Assembly: GCA_905250075.1 (NCBI GenBank)
Contig: CAJNOP010000668.1
Coordinates: forward strand, 1-64,000
DNA length: 64,000 nt
Direction of reading: 5' to 3'
DNA from: Rotaria sp. Silwood1
Lineage: Eukaryota > Rotifera > Eurotatoria > Philodinida > Philodinidae
Part shown: positions 12,801 through 23,800 of the stretch, in pieces
How the letters are laid out: every line of letters begins with the position of its first letter
How positions within the stretch are numbered: position 1 is the stretch's first letter
Notes under the pieces: model-generated
Told to the model about the DNA's origin: nothing
The model's database searches: none
The model's input: the letters and a program-made list of their open reading frames with translations, nothing else
Program-made: the position numbers and the translations under genes

Positions 12801-15613
12801 AAAATTGTGAAAAATCAAAATCTCGAAAATTTGAAATTTGAAAAAATCTGCATTAGGAAATGGAAGATAAGGATGAGTGTAAGAATGAGACTGAAGGCGA
12901 GAATGATGTGAGAGTAATGATGAAAGTATGAGGGTGAAGAGAAGGATGGATGGATATGTTAAAAATCTAAATTTTTATTTTCGATATTATTTTCGGGATT
13001 TTGTTTTTTCGATATTTTGCGTTTTGGGATTTTTTTTCGGCTTTTTTTTTATTTCGAGCTCTTTGTTTTCGAAGTTTTTACAGCAACTCAAAAAATAAGA
13101 TTTATCAAAAGATTTATTCATACGACTTCCGGATAAAATAATATCTTACTTTATTAAACCAATTTTCCTTTGATAAGGTGAATGTTTGAATGTTTGAGTC
13201 AAAAGAAACATTGGTCAATGAGCTTCGTAAATAAACTGATATTTGTTCAATATTCGGAATATGATCAATGAGATGTTCGAGGAAAAAAATATTATTAAGA
13301 TGGATGTACAAACGATGTAAAGTCAAACAAAATAATTGATGTTGATTATGAATTGTGTTTGATTGAAAATCAGAATTGGAATTTAAACATTGATCGATAT
13401 TGTCAAACGATCTGATTATATCCAGTTCCAAAGAAGTTAACTTACATTGATTAGAAAATATTCGACATAATAGATGTTTAAACATATTGGGCATTGTCTC
13501 TGTTTAATAATAATAAAAACCATATTTAGTTTTATAATAAATATTTCATATAAAATTCTTTTTTTCCATCAAATACATTTTATTCTCTTTTTAGGCGGGT
13601 TACTGGAATTTCACCAATAAAATTTTCGCCAATAGGACATTTGCAAATGGCAAAAGTCCAGGAATATATCGAAGAAAGTTCACTGTGCTTTCGTCAAGTA
13701 TTGAATTTCCAGTGGATGCTTTGGCAAAAGTACAGCAGACTTTAGCCAATTGCTACAAAACAATATTAACATAGGATGTATGTGAGTTTAATTCATAATA
13801 CAATTGGCAGAATTCCACGAGAGATGTTGGCGAAAGTACAGTAAACTTTCGCCAACTGGCGATATTCCAGTGGGTGTATTGATGAGAGGATAGTGGAGTT
13901 TCGCCACTGTCGAAAGTGCTATTTGACGAAAATCTTATTAGCGAAGATCCGAAATCCTTTTTAAGCACTAACATTCTGATTTTTGTTTTCAGTCACAAAC
14001 TAATACGAGAATTTAACAATATATTATTAATACCTTTTCGAATATAAAAGATGTTACGATTTTCTATGAATATAATATTCGGTCGTTAACAAATTTTAAT
14101 TTATTTTTCGAATTTGAAAAATAATGAACTAAATAAACATGCATAATTCTATTATATAGAGAAGCCTAGATTCTACATTTATTGAATTTGTCTTTTTATA
14201 TTGTGAATATTAATATTATTGAAACCTTATTATTTGAAATTCTCCTCCGAATATATGAACATATTTACAATATATTTAAAAAAATTAATGCAAAAAATAT
14301 TTTTCGCGCTAAATTCAAATTAATCGAAAAATTAATTATCTTTGTCTTACTCATATTGATTAGAATCTATTTTTCACCATTTTGAAAATGATTCCTCTAT
14401 TTATTGATCAGTAAACTTAATCTAGTCACTAAAACATTTCATAGTAATATTAATCCCTAAAGAACCTGTAATCGTGATTGATTTTTCATTTTATTTTTCG
14501 ATGCTCTACCAACAAAAGTGAGTTCATCATAAAACAATTTATTTGTTTAAAACTTACATTATTTGCTATTAACAAAGTTGATAATCAATGTCTTATGCAA
14601 GTTATTTGCTTTTAATTTAGCCAATTCCATTTTGGATAGGATAAAAAAATAATTTCCAAAAAGATCTAAACTTGTCTTTCGCTCGAAGCCTTTGCGTCCT
14701 CGTCTAAAAATTTCCCGTTGAATAGGTCCGCATCTTAAGAATTTTGTCTGAACTAATTCGGGATACTAGTTCACAAACAACACATTGAAACAAAAAGTCA
14801 ATCACAACTGGATTCTTATAGGATCATTATCAAGAATGATTGAAAAAACTTCAAAGTGTGTTTCTGACCAACTATCTAATACGAAGTGAAAACTTTATTG
14901 AGTATCACGAGTAGAATTCGAGACTAGTTCGAATCGAAAATTTTTGAACTCTATGAGCTCCATCTTGGACTATCATATCGAATAAGATATATCTGTAAAT
15001 TTATGGCTTATCCTTGGCTTTATATCTTTACACTAAATAAAGTTTAACTTCTCATGTTAAAATATGTTTTTGTTAAGAAACATTTTCATATAAATTGTTG
15101 ATTACCTTGATCAGAACTGTTTGATGGGGCTTCTTTTCTATAATCAGATGTCGTATAGTTACCTTCATGAAATGTTAATGTAAGATGTTCTAATTTCAAT
15201 TGAATAAGAAAACATAACAGTTGAATTAATGGTTGAGATAATAAGCATTGACTAATATAAAGTGATTTAAGATTAGGAAAGCAAACAATTGGTTTATTAT
15301 CATGGTAAAAAATATTTTCATAAATAGAATCAAAAGAAAATGAATTAATTCCATCAAAATGAATGGATTTAATAGATGATAAAAGTGATGACGCATTTAA
15401 TATCAATGATAAAGTTTTCGAAAACTTTTTATAAGATAAACCTGGCTTATTTAAAATAATTCCTTTTTTATTACTTATTGAAAACATTGAACAAATAAGA
15501 GAATTAATACGTTTATTTAATGACCAAAATGATATTAAGATTTCATCCCATGATAAATAAAAGAATACATTCAAAAGTGTTTCATTTGGAAGTATTTCCA
15601 ATTTACTTATCAT
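845..15613 (-). CDS. F-box/LRR-like protein, 7 exons visible, TE-swollen introns, 3' end outside window
   Basis: Exons on the minus strand: 15613-15106, 13499-13150, 10077-9659, 9599-9466, 3421-3296, 1773-1643, 1034-845. Every junction is GT-AG and reading phase is kept through all six (1, 0, 2, 1, 1, 0), giving about 619 codons with no stop. Residues about 5-46 are an F-box (LPNETLLNVFFYLSWDEI). The rest is the Leu-rich repeat-like body of a large bdelloid family, recognisable by WLLNNINYV, FIRQYCLPDQI and the near-C-terminal PHLQTLCLWRPDDFPWTSS. F-box proteins normally bind SKP1 in SCF ubiquitin ligases; the substrate is unknown. Family members continue some 80 residues beyond the last visible exon. 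I find no such exon down to position 441, so it lies left of the window or is lost. Introns are 1606, 3072, 59, 6044, 1522 and 608 bp. The start ATG lies directly before the F-box. Only the missing 3' end argues against an active gene. Confidence 0.8.
1170..1512. mobile_element. Candidate 343-bp MITE with TA flanks
   Basis: GGGATGTATCGAA at the left end faces TTCAGTACGTCCC at the right end as imperfect inverted repeats, with TA on both sides (1168-1169 and 1513-1514). Inner segments also pair (CAGTCTCGG near 1229 with CCGAGACTG near 1480). There is no coding capacity. It fits a Tc1/mariner-type MITE in intron 6 of the F-box gene. Divergent arms make this tentative. Confidence 0.45.
3828..4426 (+). 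mobile_element. Mariner deletion derivative (599 bp)
   Basis: Perfect 24-bp inverted terminal repeats start GGTTGAGCAAAAAGTTCGCG. TA target duplications sit at 3826-3827 and 4427-4428. The open frame 3830-4351 encodes only the C-terminal half of a mariner transposase, with HDNAPAH (second catalytic Asp) and HPAYSLDLVPSDY (third Asp). The helix-turn-helix domain and the first catalytic Asp (TGDEKW region) are absent, because an internal deletion joins sequence near the 5' end to the catalytic domain. The element cannot make a working transposase but keeps ends a relative could mobilise. It lies in intron 4 of the F-box gene. The first residues of the frame are translated terminal repeat, not a natural start. 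Confidence 0.9.
5107..5251. repeat. TGTGGG-type palindromic array A
   Basis: About 36 bp of GGGTGTGGGTGT units is followed by a short spacer (ATGTCTTCTAATTTAA) and then about 90 bp of CACACCCACACC units. The G-rich strand is left and the C-rich strand right, so the locus can fold into a hairpin. The units resemble the bdelloid telomere hexamer TGTGGG but are degenerate. It lies in intron 4 of the F-box gene. Confidence 0.85.
5841..7044 (+). mobile_element. Mariner transposon, near full length, right end missing
   Basis: The left terminus (TTGGGTTGATGCAAAAGTCT) follows a TA at 5839-5840. The inside carries a nearly complete transposase frame (separate entry). The matching right inverted repeat is not present: sequence typical of the 3' end runs up to about 7044 and then meets the TTAA at 7045-7048 that bounds the next element. 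On the far side of that element (after 7963) mariner sequence does not resume, so the right end was deleted rather than simply split by insertion. Confidence 0.85.
6002..6982 (+). CDS. Mariner transposase, catalytic triad present, C-terminus cut by a stop
   Basis: The 326-residue frame has an N-terminal helix-turn-helix region (about 10-110, with CRDWFKRFREGD), the WVPHQL linker motif at 116-121, and a DDE domain with Asp153 (TGDEKW), Asp242 (HDNARPH) and Asp277 (YSPDLAPSDYHLF). The 34-residue spacing of the last two is the mariner D,D34D signature. Mariner proteins usually end a little later: codons after the TAG still read YVVDNNGAYVV, so TAG has replaced a sense codon (probably CAG) about a dozen residues before the normal end. 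With one terminal repeat missing the copy should be immobile, although the enzyme might act in trans. Codon use is GC-richer than neighbouring host genes. Confidence 0.88.
   Translation: MSEIPTHVRHCMLYEFQLGNNASAAARNICAALGECTVTDRTCRDWFKRFREGDISLEDHPRSRRSLECDVQQLQALIEDNPRLITRELSTILNCNQSTIDRHLHEMGKLNKLGSWVPHQLTPDNIQQRINICNSLLSKPNQYKFLQQIVTGDEKWVLYVNHTRKRQWVDRGELSEPEAKVDLHPKKVLLPIWWDFQGIIYYEVLPPNTTIDSELYCKQLQNLKVAVQAKRPERHKVRLFHDNARPHVSKVTTQKLNELGWEVLPHPPYSPDLAPSDYHLFRSLRNHQCEKHFDNQAHIKLDLETFFQSLSKKFFEEGIMNLPKRW
7049..7959. mobile_element. TTAA-flanked palindromic non-autonomous element, copy 2 (complete, 911 bp)
   Basis: The termini are inverted repeats, GGCCTCCCCCTCCCCCCTCA on the left and a matching TGAGGGGGGGGGGAGGCC on the right, with TTAA at 7045-7048 and 7960-7963. 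Inside, a perfect inverted repeat of about 41 bp (7281-7321 against 7443-7483, AGAGCATGTCAGGATGCAGT and complement) encloses a 120-bp loop. The loop and right arm match copy 1 at 1-437. Open frames inside are chance readings of these repeats. Probably mobilised in trans by a TTAA-specific (piggyBac-type) transposase, which is an inference. Confidence 0.7.
9275..9415 (+). mobile_element. Possible hAT-like element end
   Basis: CAGTGGCGGATCCAGGAATT at 9275 is a terminus shared by many hAT transposons of animals. No matching opposite end or target duplication is visible nearby, so this looks like a truncated fragment. It sits about 50 bp beyond the donor site of exon 4 of the F-box gene. Confidence 0.4.
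10551..11536. mobile_element. Foldback element with long modular inverted repeats
   Basis: The ends GGGTGCGGCAGAAATAATTG and their complement bound arms of about 400 bp that are roughly 90 percent alike by eye. The left arm is built of direct modules about 190-210 bp long, each with a core reading AGCGTGAAAAGCTCTACAA or close to it (near 10640, 10828, 11042). Inverted copies lie near 11220-11250 and 11425-11450. Short open frames here are translated repeats. The element fills much of intron 2 of the F-box gene. TAAT/GTTA at the borders may be part of the ends or a target duplication. Confidence 0.75.
12735..13085. repeat. A-rich/T-rich imperfect palindrome
   Basis: A stretch rich in TCCCGAAAA and CGAAAATTTGAAA (12745-12850) faces its complement, rich in TTTTCGGGATTTTG (12975-13080), across a purine-rich centre of GATGAGTGTAAGAATGAG type. 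It may be an old foldback element or a simple-sequence hairpin in intron 2. No genes are seen in it. Confidence 0.45.
13595..13945. repeat. Cluster of imperfect inverted TTTCGCCAA / TTGGCGAAA motifs
   Basis: The motif TGGCGAAAGTACAG and its complement recur in both orientations (near 13632, 13651, 13722, 13829, 13842, 13898), with CCAGTGG boxes between them. The result is a series of short hairpins inside intron 1 of the F-box gene. The origin is unknown. Confidence 0.4.
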
Positions 15614-17528
15614 ATTATCTAAAAAAAATAATAACCACTATTTACTAGATAAATATAAAACAATATGTTCTCCAAACTTTTATTATGCTTATTTCTAATA
15701 TTTAATCAATCTTAAAATCCAAAAACCTAAACGAAATAAGAGAAATTTTAACCAATGCTCTCTATAGTATAACCACGTCAAAAGTTCATAACTCACGTAT
15801 ACATATAAAAAGCTCGTTAGCGCAGCTCCAAAGGAGCTAAAATATGGAACTGACGTATATCTTTGAAACTTGTTATTCTGATGCCTAACTTTTACACTTC
15901 GAAATAGCGTTTTTTCGAGTATTCATGAAAGCACTGATATATTATATAGAATCTAAAGCCTTCTATGCGTGGTTGCTAAGGTCTGTAATGGTGGGGTGTC
16001 TGTAATGGGGGGTATGTCTGTAATGTTCTCTTTCCCGTTACTATGTGTCTGTAATGGGGAGGGGGGAGGAGCTGCAGAACCTCGAAATGAAAACTTATAC
16101 TCACTATTTTCTTCGAAAATATACGTGAGTTCCACAAAACATTTGCATGAAAATATGAAGAACCTTTTATCAGATGTGTTAGAATTGCTCTTTTCTAACA
16201 TTATAACAACTAATACCAAGCACGACTATCGAACAATCATCCGAATCAAAAATTTTATTCAAAGATTTTTCCTCATATGATAATACTAGCGGAAAAATTT
16301 CTATTTCCAGCTTCTACGAAATGGATCAACGACGAATCTAAAACATTAGAAAAGACAAGTTGTCATACAGGCATATATTTTTTTATACACCTATTCAACG
16401 GAATGTTAATCTTTTTGCTGAAATATATCGACAAACAAAACAAATATCTTCAGCTGTGTGTAAATATTCGGCAATGCTAAAAGAATATTCTGTTACTAGA
16501 TATGTGCAGAATGGTTCAAGTCCTAGCGGGACCGGGACCAAAAACGGCTGGTCCCGCTCATGTCTAACTGTTACTATAATAAATTCAAAGTGTTATCATT
16601 TTAAATGATATATTTATAGTAAAGGTCTTCAATATATACTAGATTGAAAATATTGGATTAAAATATCAGATAGTCAAACTTACCATTAAATTATTAATTG
16701 AATTATGCAAATAAAAATAAATACGTGTTTGATAGCAATAAAATTTGAATTAGCTTGAAGTTATCAAGCTAAATTAAGAGAAAATATTTTCAATAAAAAG
16801 TATTTAAATAAATAGTGAACTTTTTTTATACAAAAAAAATGACAATAACAGACCTTTTAGTATGTATGCTCAGCCCATGACTCATCAAATCAATATCAAA
16901 TAATGCACTTTGGGGGGCGCCACATGTCTAGACTCATTTTTGGAAGATACTATTAACACAGTACATTCTCGTACTAGGTCTATAAAAAGTGGTGAAGTCC
17001 ATTTCTCTAGCCCAAGAACGGTCTTTAAGATATCTGTCTAACAAAATATGATATCCTATGGCAACGAAATGCACTTACTGAAACGTCGTAAGTAGAGAGA
17101 ATCGAGTTCTGTGGCACTTTCCAATCAATTCAGCGTATCGACTAATAATGGAAGAGCTCGATTTGACTAAAAAATTGAGAAACTCAAACAAAATTTTTGA
17201 CCATGCCGTCTCAATAATAACGTCATTATAAATGATCTGTGTTAGGATTGGTCAGAGTACTTTGATGATTTCATGGCACTGCCTCTTTTTTTTTAAACTA
17301 AATATACAGTTCGATAGAGAAAAATTTTCTCTATCTACTGATACCAATGTTATAACTAGCCCCTTCCAAAAAAAAAACAACCAATCATAGAGCATTTGCT
17401 ATTGTTTCACATATTTGAGCTGTTTTTTTTTTTGGCTGAGCGTCCATACTATTTTGGTATATGTTAAGAAGAATCACACCCTCAATATATGTGTATATAG
17501 AAAGAAAGAAAGCAAAATTTATTGGCTA
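15614..17528. other. Upstream region of the F-box gene; no gene seen
   Basis: I see no convincing coding sequence here. Noted items are a G-rich tract with four GTCTGTAATGG units (15982-16070) and a small hairpin AGCGGGACC...GGTCCCGCT (16525-16558). The F-box gene promoter should lie just above 15613, but I cannot place a core element. Confidence 0.5.
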
Positions 17529-17757
17529 AGGGTGTGGGGTGTGGGTGTGGTTGTGGGTGTCGGTGTGGGGTGTCGGTGTGGGGTGTGGGTGGGTGGGTGT
17601 GGGTGTTATCTTCTTCTCATGCGCACCCACTCCCACACCATACCCATACACCCACCCCATACCCACACACCCACACCCACCCCACACTCACATCCACACC
17701 CCACACCTACACACCCATACCCACACACTCACGCCACACACCCACACCCTCACTTTA
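17529..17757. repeat. TGTGGG-type palindromic array B (largest)
   Basis: About 80 bp of G-rich units (GGGTGTGGGGTGTGGGTGTG) is followed by the spacer TTATCTTCTTCTCATGCG and about 120 bp of C-rich units (CCACACCCACCCCACAC). G comes first and C second, as in array A. It directly abuts the 5' end of the broken NHL gene. The long His/Thr/Pro frames read from it are not genes. Confidence 0.88.
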
Positions 17758-18688
17758 GCTCGAACTCTTCTCAGTATTTCTACCGATGCTTGGTGGACGA
17801 GCAATAGCTTTACCGTTGCCGGAGGTAATGGTCCAGGAAATGCATTGAACCAGGTCAATCATCCTCGAGGTATCGATGTAGATGAAGATGGAACTCTCTA
17901 TATTGCTGACTTCTTAAATCATCGTATCGTAGAATGGAAATATAACGAAAAAAGTGGTCAAGTAGTCGCTGGTGAAAAAGGACAAGGATATCAGCTGGAT
18001 CAGCTGAGTTATCGAACAGATGTAATCATAGACAAGAAAACAGAGAGTCTTTTCATTGGCGATTATGGGAATCGACGATTGATGCGATGGACTTGCCAAA
18101 ATAGTACAACATTCGGCGAAATAATGATTGACAATATAGATTGTAGAGGATTGGCAATGGATGATCAGGAATTTGTCTACGTTTCTGACATAGAAATGAG
18201 TCAAGTTAGGAGATATTGGATACAAGATATGCAAAAAATAATCAATAGTAGCTGGTGGCAATGGACAAGGATATGGTCTCAATCAACTTAACATTCCTCT
18301 TTACATCTCTGTTGATAAAAATTAGTCAGTCTATGTGTCAGATACTGATAATAATCGTGTTATAAAATGGTTAGAGGCTACAACCGAAGGAATCCTTGTA
18401 GCTGGTGGTCAAGGTTCGGGAAATGATATAACACAATTGTTACATCCTCTTGGCGTGGTTGTTGATGCTTTGGGCACCGTCTATATAGCAGATTGTATAA
18501 ATAACCGAGTGATGTGTTGGATTAACGGAGCTTCACATGGAGATATAATCGCTGGTGCAAACGTTGAAGGAACAGAAGCAAATCAATTCTATTATCCTAT
18601 TGGCTTATCATTCGATCGACATGGTAATCTTTATGGATTCGATGAACGAAATCACCGGGTGCAACAATTCAAAATTGAACATAATTAA
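17758..18688 (+). pseudogene. NHL-repeat protein, broken and lacking its N-terminal exons
   Basis: Six NHL blades can be read, with signatures HPRGIDVDEDGTLYIADFLN, YVSDTDNNRVIKW, HPLGVVVDALGTVYIADCIN and YPIGLSFDRHGNLYGFD, so the original had a full six-bladed propeller like the intact paralogue downstream. The frame is broken near 18245-18255, where NINSSWWQW replaces the expected VAGGNGQGYG reading in the next frame, and by a TAG near 18325 just before SVYVSDTDN. No cytoplasmic tail, membrane helix or linker exons precede it. The coding sequence starts right after the TGTGGG array, possibly at an acceptor (CTTTAG at 17754-17759). It resembles the NHL gene at 20839 and is probably a truncated duplicate. 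Confidence 0.8.
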
Positions 18689-18810
18689 TTATTGTAATGA
18701 AACAATTTTGTCATCGTCGTGACTAAATACATTTTAAACAGTACACTCTTCTCAAGTTAGGATAAATGAAATATGCTTGTATTCGATTAATTGATGGATG
18801 GCAAATAGAC

Positions 18811-18908
18811 ATGGGTGTGGTTGTGGATCTGAGCATGACAAAGTATAAGACTAACCTGAACCCGTATGTTCCAACTACCATATATACTCGTATCCACAGC
18901 CATACCTA
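18811..18908. repeat. Degenerate TGTGGG-type palindrome C
   Basis: GGGTGTGGTTGTGGATCTGA (18813-18832) pairs imperfectly with TATCCACAGCCATACC (18891-18906). It sits about 120 bp after the stop of the broken NHL gene. Confidence 0.5.
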
Positions 18909-20780
18909 AATATGATTTGACATGAACGAAGTTGAATAAGAAATTTTTAATCATAAATGCTCAAAATTTCAATTTTTCTGAGGTAAAATGGAAGGTATTT
19001 GATTGCGATAAGCTGTCCACCATTTATCTGTATAAATATGCCGAAGTTTGACAGAAAAATGAATCAGAAAAAAAATAAAATAAAAACAAAAATATGACTT
19101 TTTATCCTTTTTTGGACATAGTCGAAAAAAGACGCATAAAAACCGACTTAAAACCATTATTTCTGTTAAAAAAAGTGAAATTTCGACATGTCTGTCTTTC
19201 CAGAAATAAGACAGAAACAAATGATATGTTTTTTTAAATAATTCATTAGTAGAAAATATTTCAAAATGAAAGATAAACGACGAAAAATTGAAAATTAGAA
19301 ATATTTAGATATCAATTTAATTAATGATGAACACTCCGTAACAAGCCCGTATATTTTGTGATATATCTATTAAAAATTAGTTTGAAAAATTGTCATTTTA
19401 TCTAATCTCTGCTTGTGTTGCTAATTTTGACTATCCTATAGCTATCAGCAGCTTGCATCATTCTCAATCTAGTATTGCTCATCAACATATTAGATATGCT
19501 TTACATGAATCAACTAATATTGATAATCATTAAAAAGATAATAAAAAATGTACAACAAAAAAGCTCGAGAATAAATCATCTGATCTCAAATGTCTTAAAA
19601 TAGCGACATTAGCTGTGTTAAATCAATCAAAAATCCTTTCAGTCTTTGTGCACACTGTTTCAAATAAGATATTTCAAATATGAGAATGTTTTCGAATCGA
19701 TATGAATAAGCAGTCACACGACATATTACTATTCGATAAAAGTTGGAATTTGGGGTCAACAAAAGAATTTCAATAACTTATTTTGGCAACTTGAGGTTTG
19801 AGTTCGATGAAAAAAATCTGATTGAATTCAAGATCAAAGTTATCAAAGAAGTCATGAGATCTCTTTTCGTTATAAAACCAACTGTTCAAGGCTACAATGG
19901 TATGGGAGATTTTTTCATTCACACTCACATCTATACACCAACATCTACACACCAACACCCATACCCGTACCCCACATCTACACTCACCAATGTCACACCA
20001 CATCTGCTATCGTTTGCTGGATTTATTCACGCTGAAAAACATCATTTACTCGGTATATTGATATTTTTTTTCTATACTCTTTCCTTTTGGTGTTAGGTAC
20101 AGGCCCAGACTCACACATCCACCCTCGCCTATCAATAGCAAAAAGATAATATTAATCTTGATTGACAACATTTCAAGGTAATCCGAAAATAATTGATATG
20201 TGGTAGATTTTTGTAGAACAAAGACTAAGATGTCAAAAATTCTTCTCTCGACACACAGGTCATGGTATATAAAACGACTAGCTAGTCATAACCTGTATGT
20301 ATGTGTGGGAAGGACAGTTCGTTTTTCTTCTTATACTCTTTAACAGTCATTACTGATCACGATGCACAATAGTAATAATAATTCGATTGGTATACTCTTT
20401 ACTGTATGTATTGAATTAATTTTTATGGCTGCCATTGCATTTTAACTAACAATACATCCTATCAATAATCACGAAGTTGGCTTCTGGCATTCAAATTATA
20501 GAAACAGAAACAATATTTTATTTAATTTCCAATAGACAAAACAATGCATTGTTTCATCTATTGAATCAACAAGTCGAATACAAGTTTCATTAAAAAAAAA
20601 CGGCCGTATTCAGAATTTAAGGCAACAGTAATGATTGGTCGTTATTAATTTCATATTTTCTGTTTCACTTTGTTTCGTAAAAATATCAGGCAGAAGATTG
20701 ATTTTGATTGAAACAATGTAGTGCTTCGCTTCTTATGATGAGATCATGAGCGACTTGTCCACGGACAAAACTATAGAAGT
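18909..20780. other. Intergenic, no gene seen; one-sided C-rich telomere-like tract at 19915-19999
   Basis: The only structured sequence is a C-rich tract of CACACTCACATCTACACC type at 19915-19999, the only one of its kind here without a G-rich partner arm. A TATA-like GTATATAAAA lies at 20265-20274, far from any start codon. Confidence 0.5.
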
Positions 20781-20782
20781 AG

Positions 20783-20792
20783 TATATAAATA
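20783..20792 (+). promoter_or_regulatory. Candidate TATA box of the NHL gene
   Basis: TATATAAATA lies about 47 bp upstream of the start codon at 20839. That leaves room for a transcription start and a very short leader. It is supported by position and consensus only. Confidence 0.45.
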
Positions 20793-20838
20793 AAGCATTT
20801 ACATACTAACTAAATTAGTTATATTTCTTCACAATCGA

Positions 20839-23800
20839 ATGAATCAAGCAAGTGTCATGCAACTGTCAAGAATCTCACCGTTACCCTATCACCCAAAAAC
20901 CATGGAACACTATTCAACAGGAGATCTTCGATGGAATAACCGTGCTAGGTCTTCTCGTCCTTATCTTTCATGGGTTTGTCTTCCTCTGAAACTGAACAAT
21001 AATACTAATTCGCATCCTAATATTTAGGTACCAAGGATTTCCATCAATCAACAACATAATCGGAAACTCCCCAAAATCGAAGATAAATTCATGAAAATAG
21101 GCAAGTCACAACAAGCAACAATTAGTGGTAGCCAGTAAGTTTCACATTTATACAAAGTTTTGCATGACGAATCTCGTTTCGTATTAATCATGTGTTCAAC
21201 TATTTTGAATACATACATTGTGGCTCTTTATCTTAGCCGTGAAAAGATAGTGCGATTTTTGTTTTCTGATTATATCAATTAGTCATAAATGAATCAACAC
21301 ATCTGTTAACAGTCGACTCTGATTGTCATGTCAAAATACAATGTGTATCCGATTGAGTTTGAAAAACGAACTCGAGTTGTGAGGTTAGGCGAGGATTTCA
21401 TCATTCCTTGTGATCGTATATTGATCATGCTGAGACCTGATAGTGTCTGGGAAGTTTCGATCAATGAACTCGAATTTAAATTCTTCCAATTCAGTGACTA
21501 TGAGTAGTACATCCATTTGACAGAGTTCTCCTGTTGGGTGAACGATAATAGTGACACATAAGCGAAAATATCAGGACAGTGTCGTACCGACAGGAAGAAC
21601 GATGGCGTTCAAGCAGCCACGTTACTCTAGTGTCTCCAGAAAAACAACATAAGTTCTTATTTTAATTGAAACCAAACATGCAGTCTTTCGTTACCAACGA
21701 TTTATAAGTGATCAGTTAGAGTGGTGTACAGCAAGGAGGCAACCTTATGCTGGGATAACGGCTTGACACTTGAGATGTGGCTGTTGCTGCTTGCGATTGC
21801 ATTCTCTTCTATCATACCCATATCCTGTTAGATAGTAACTTTCGATATTTTTTTCCGAAAGCCATAGTTTTAAATATGCATGCGCTCGCATAATGAAATG
21901 CATGCTTACCTAGAAAAACTAACTTCAAACAGATTTTTGCTGTCATAATCGATTTTGGGTATAAATTAATAGTAGTTATCTCATATTTAGTACTATTTGC
22001 AAAGATACACGGCATTTCAACCAATATCAAGGTCACATTTGTTGTCAGACTTTGATTTTATTGACATTTTGTTGTGATCTGTGCATAAATGAAATATTTT
22101 CAACGAAACTTGACTAAGGGGTAATCAAAGTCAAGGAAATCAAATTTAGAGCTACTCATTGATTTTTTTAATGCTTCTAAATTAAAAGAAAATACTTGAT
22201 TTGTAACGCACTCCACATGTGTATTACGGCACATCTACCACTCTCTGCTAACAAATAGGTATGGATCTCATCATTCTTAACGCACATCTTAAATTTTTAT
22301 CGAAAGCGTTGGGAAGTACAGTTGCCAAGAGATTTGAATTAAAATTGTATTGAGGAAGTCTCTTACAACTCGAGTTTAAGCACAATCGAACTGTTCTGAT
22401 GCATTTAAAAAGAAATTTAGATTTATCCATGGAAGACTGAACGATGTGACATGTCACAATCATAGCTCGCAAGAGACACAGACGAAATAAACACTTTGAC
22501 GATGAAGATAGTTTCTGCAAGCCACATTGGATTACTAGTGTCATCGGCTTGTCGTCATGAGAGGCATGAATTGATAAACCCCATCGTGAATATACCTGGA
22601 CTCATACATCATAAGAGCTGATGCATATGAAGCTCATATTATACTGTAAATGACAGTCAATTGAGAAAGTCTGAGTTTCTCATGATTCAAATTGAAAGTT
22701 TTCAATTTTTTGGAGTCCATTTTTGTCAAGTTAATTGCCAGCGTTTCATTGATGGATACAAATTTTATTACTTCACTTTTCATTGCAGGAATCGATTCCG
22801 TCGAATTTGTTTCCTGTTCACTATATCGGTGCTGCTGATTCTCTTATTAGCTGCAATGATTGTTGTCATCGTTGTTGTTAGACAAGGTGCGTGTCTTGAT
22901 TTATTGTTCTTTTATGATATTCACATCTATATTTGAAAAAAATAGTGAATGTAAGTTTTAAGTCGAACTTTTCCAGCTCTCCTTCCATGTTCCATTACAG
23001 ATCTTAACAACAGGAATTAAAAATCATTTTTTCTTATACGGAGAATGCGAGTTTCATATTTCAGTTCCAAATGAGCTGCGCTAACAAGCTCTTTTACTAA
23101 TATTGTTTTTTGTTCTGTTGACTATGAATGGTAATCATCGTAGTATCGATGATGACTATCAAAGATGCTTTAGTAGAGAAAAAAAACCATATTGCCCCTT
23201 CTCCAAACATCTTTTTCTTTCAAAAGAAAAAAATTAACAGTAAACAAATAATAATACTAATTCATTTTTATGCTAAATTTAATTTTCTTTTGTTTATGCA
23301 AAGCAAATACATGTCAATCAGAATTAAAAAAATATTCATACAACTTCGAGTATTGTTTCGCTGAGATATTTCATTTCAATCACACAATATAGCCAACGAA
23401 ACATATGTATTGCGTACACGTGTAGAGATGTTTAATTTCACAAGGAGATGAGTGAAAGTTGTATAATCTGTAATAGGGTCTTAAATATATCATTAAATGA
23501 ATTTTTGTAGGCCGTGCCATATCGGAGACATCATCGAGCAGTACAATCATCAGCAATGTGACGATCTCTTGGGTAACGAGTGCACCGACAACAAATACGA
23601 CCTCTTCAACAGTCAGCACTGCTACCACATCAACTACTAGCACTACAAGTGAGTTTTCAATCTATTCACAGCGATGCCCCATATCTTGAATATTGGGGAC
23701 ACTGAAAAAGTACAGATATATGCGGAAGATGACAAAAAACGAGTAGACAGATTATTTTATCGTAGTACACATATTCATACATTTCTCACATCTCTTTAAG

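Noticed and set aside
17415-17807. Long overlapping frames rich in His, Thr, Pro and Gly
   Set aside because: They are readings of the TGTGGG/CCCACA array, not proteins.
19743-20096. 117-codon open frame on the plus strand and its shadow on the minus strand
   Set aside because: Half of it reads a C-rich telomere-like tract; there is no motif and no splice partner.
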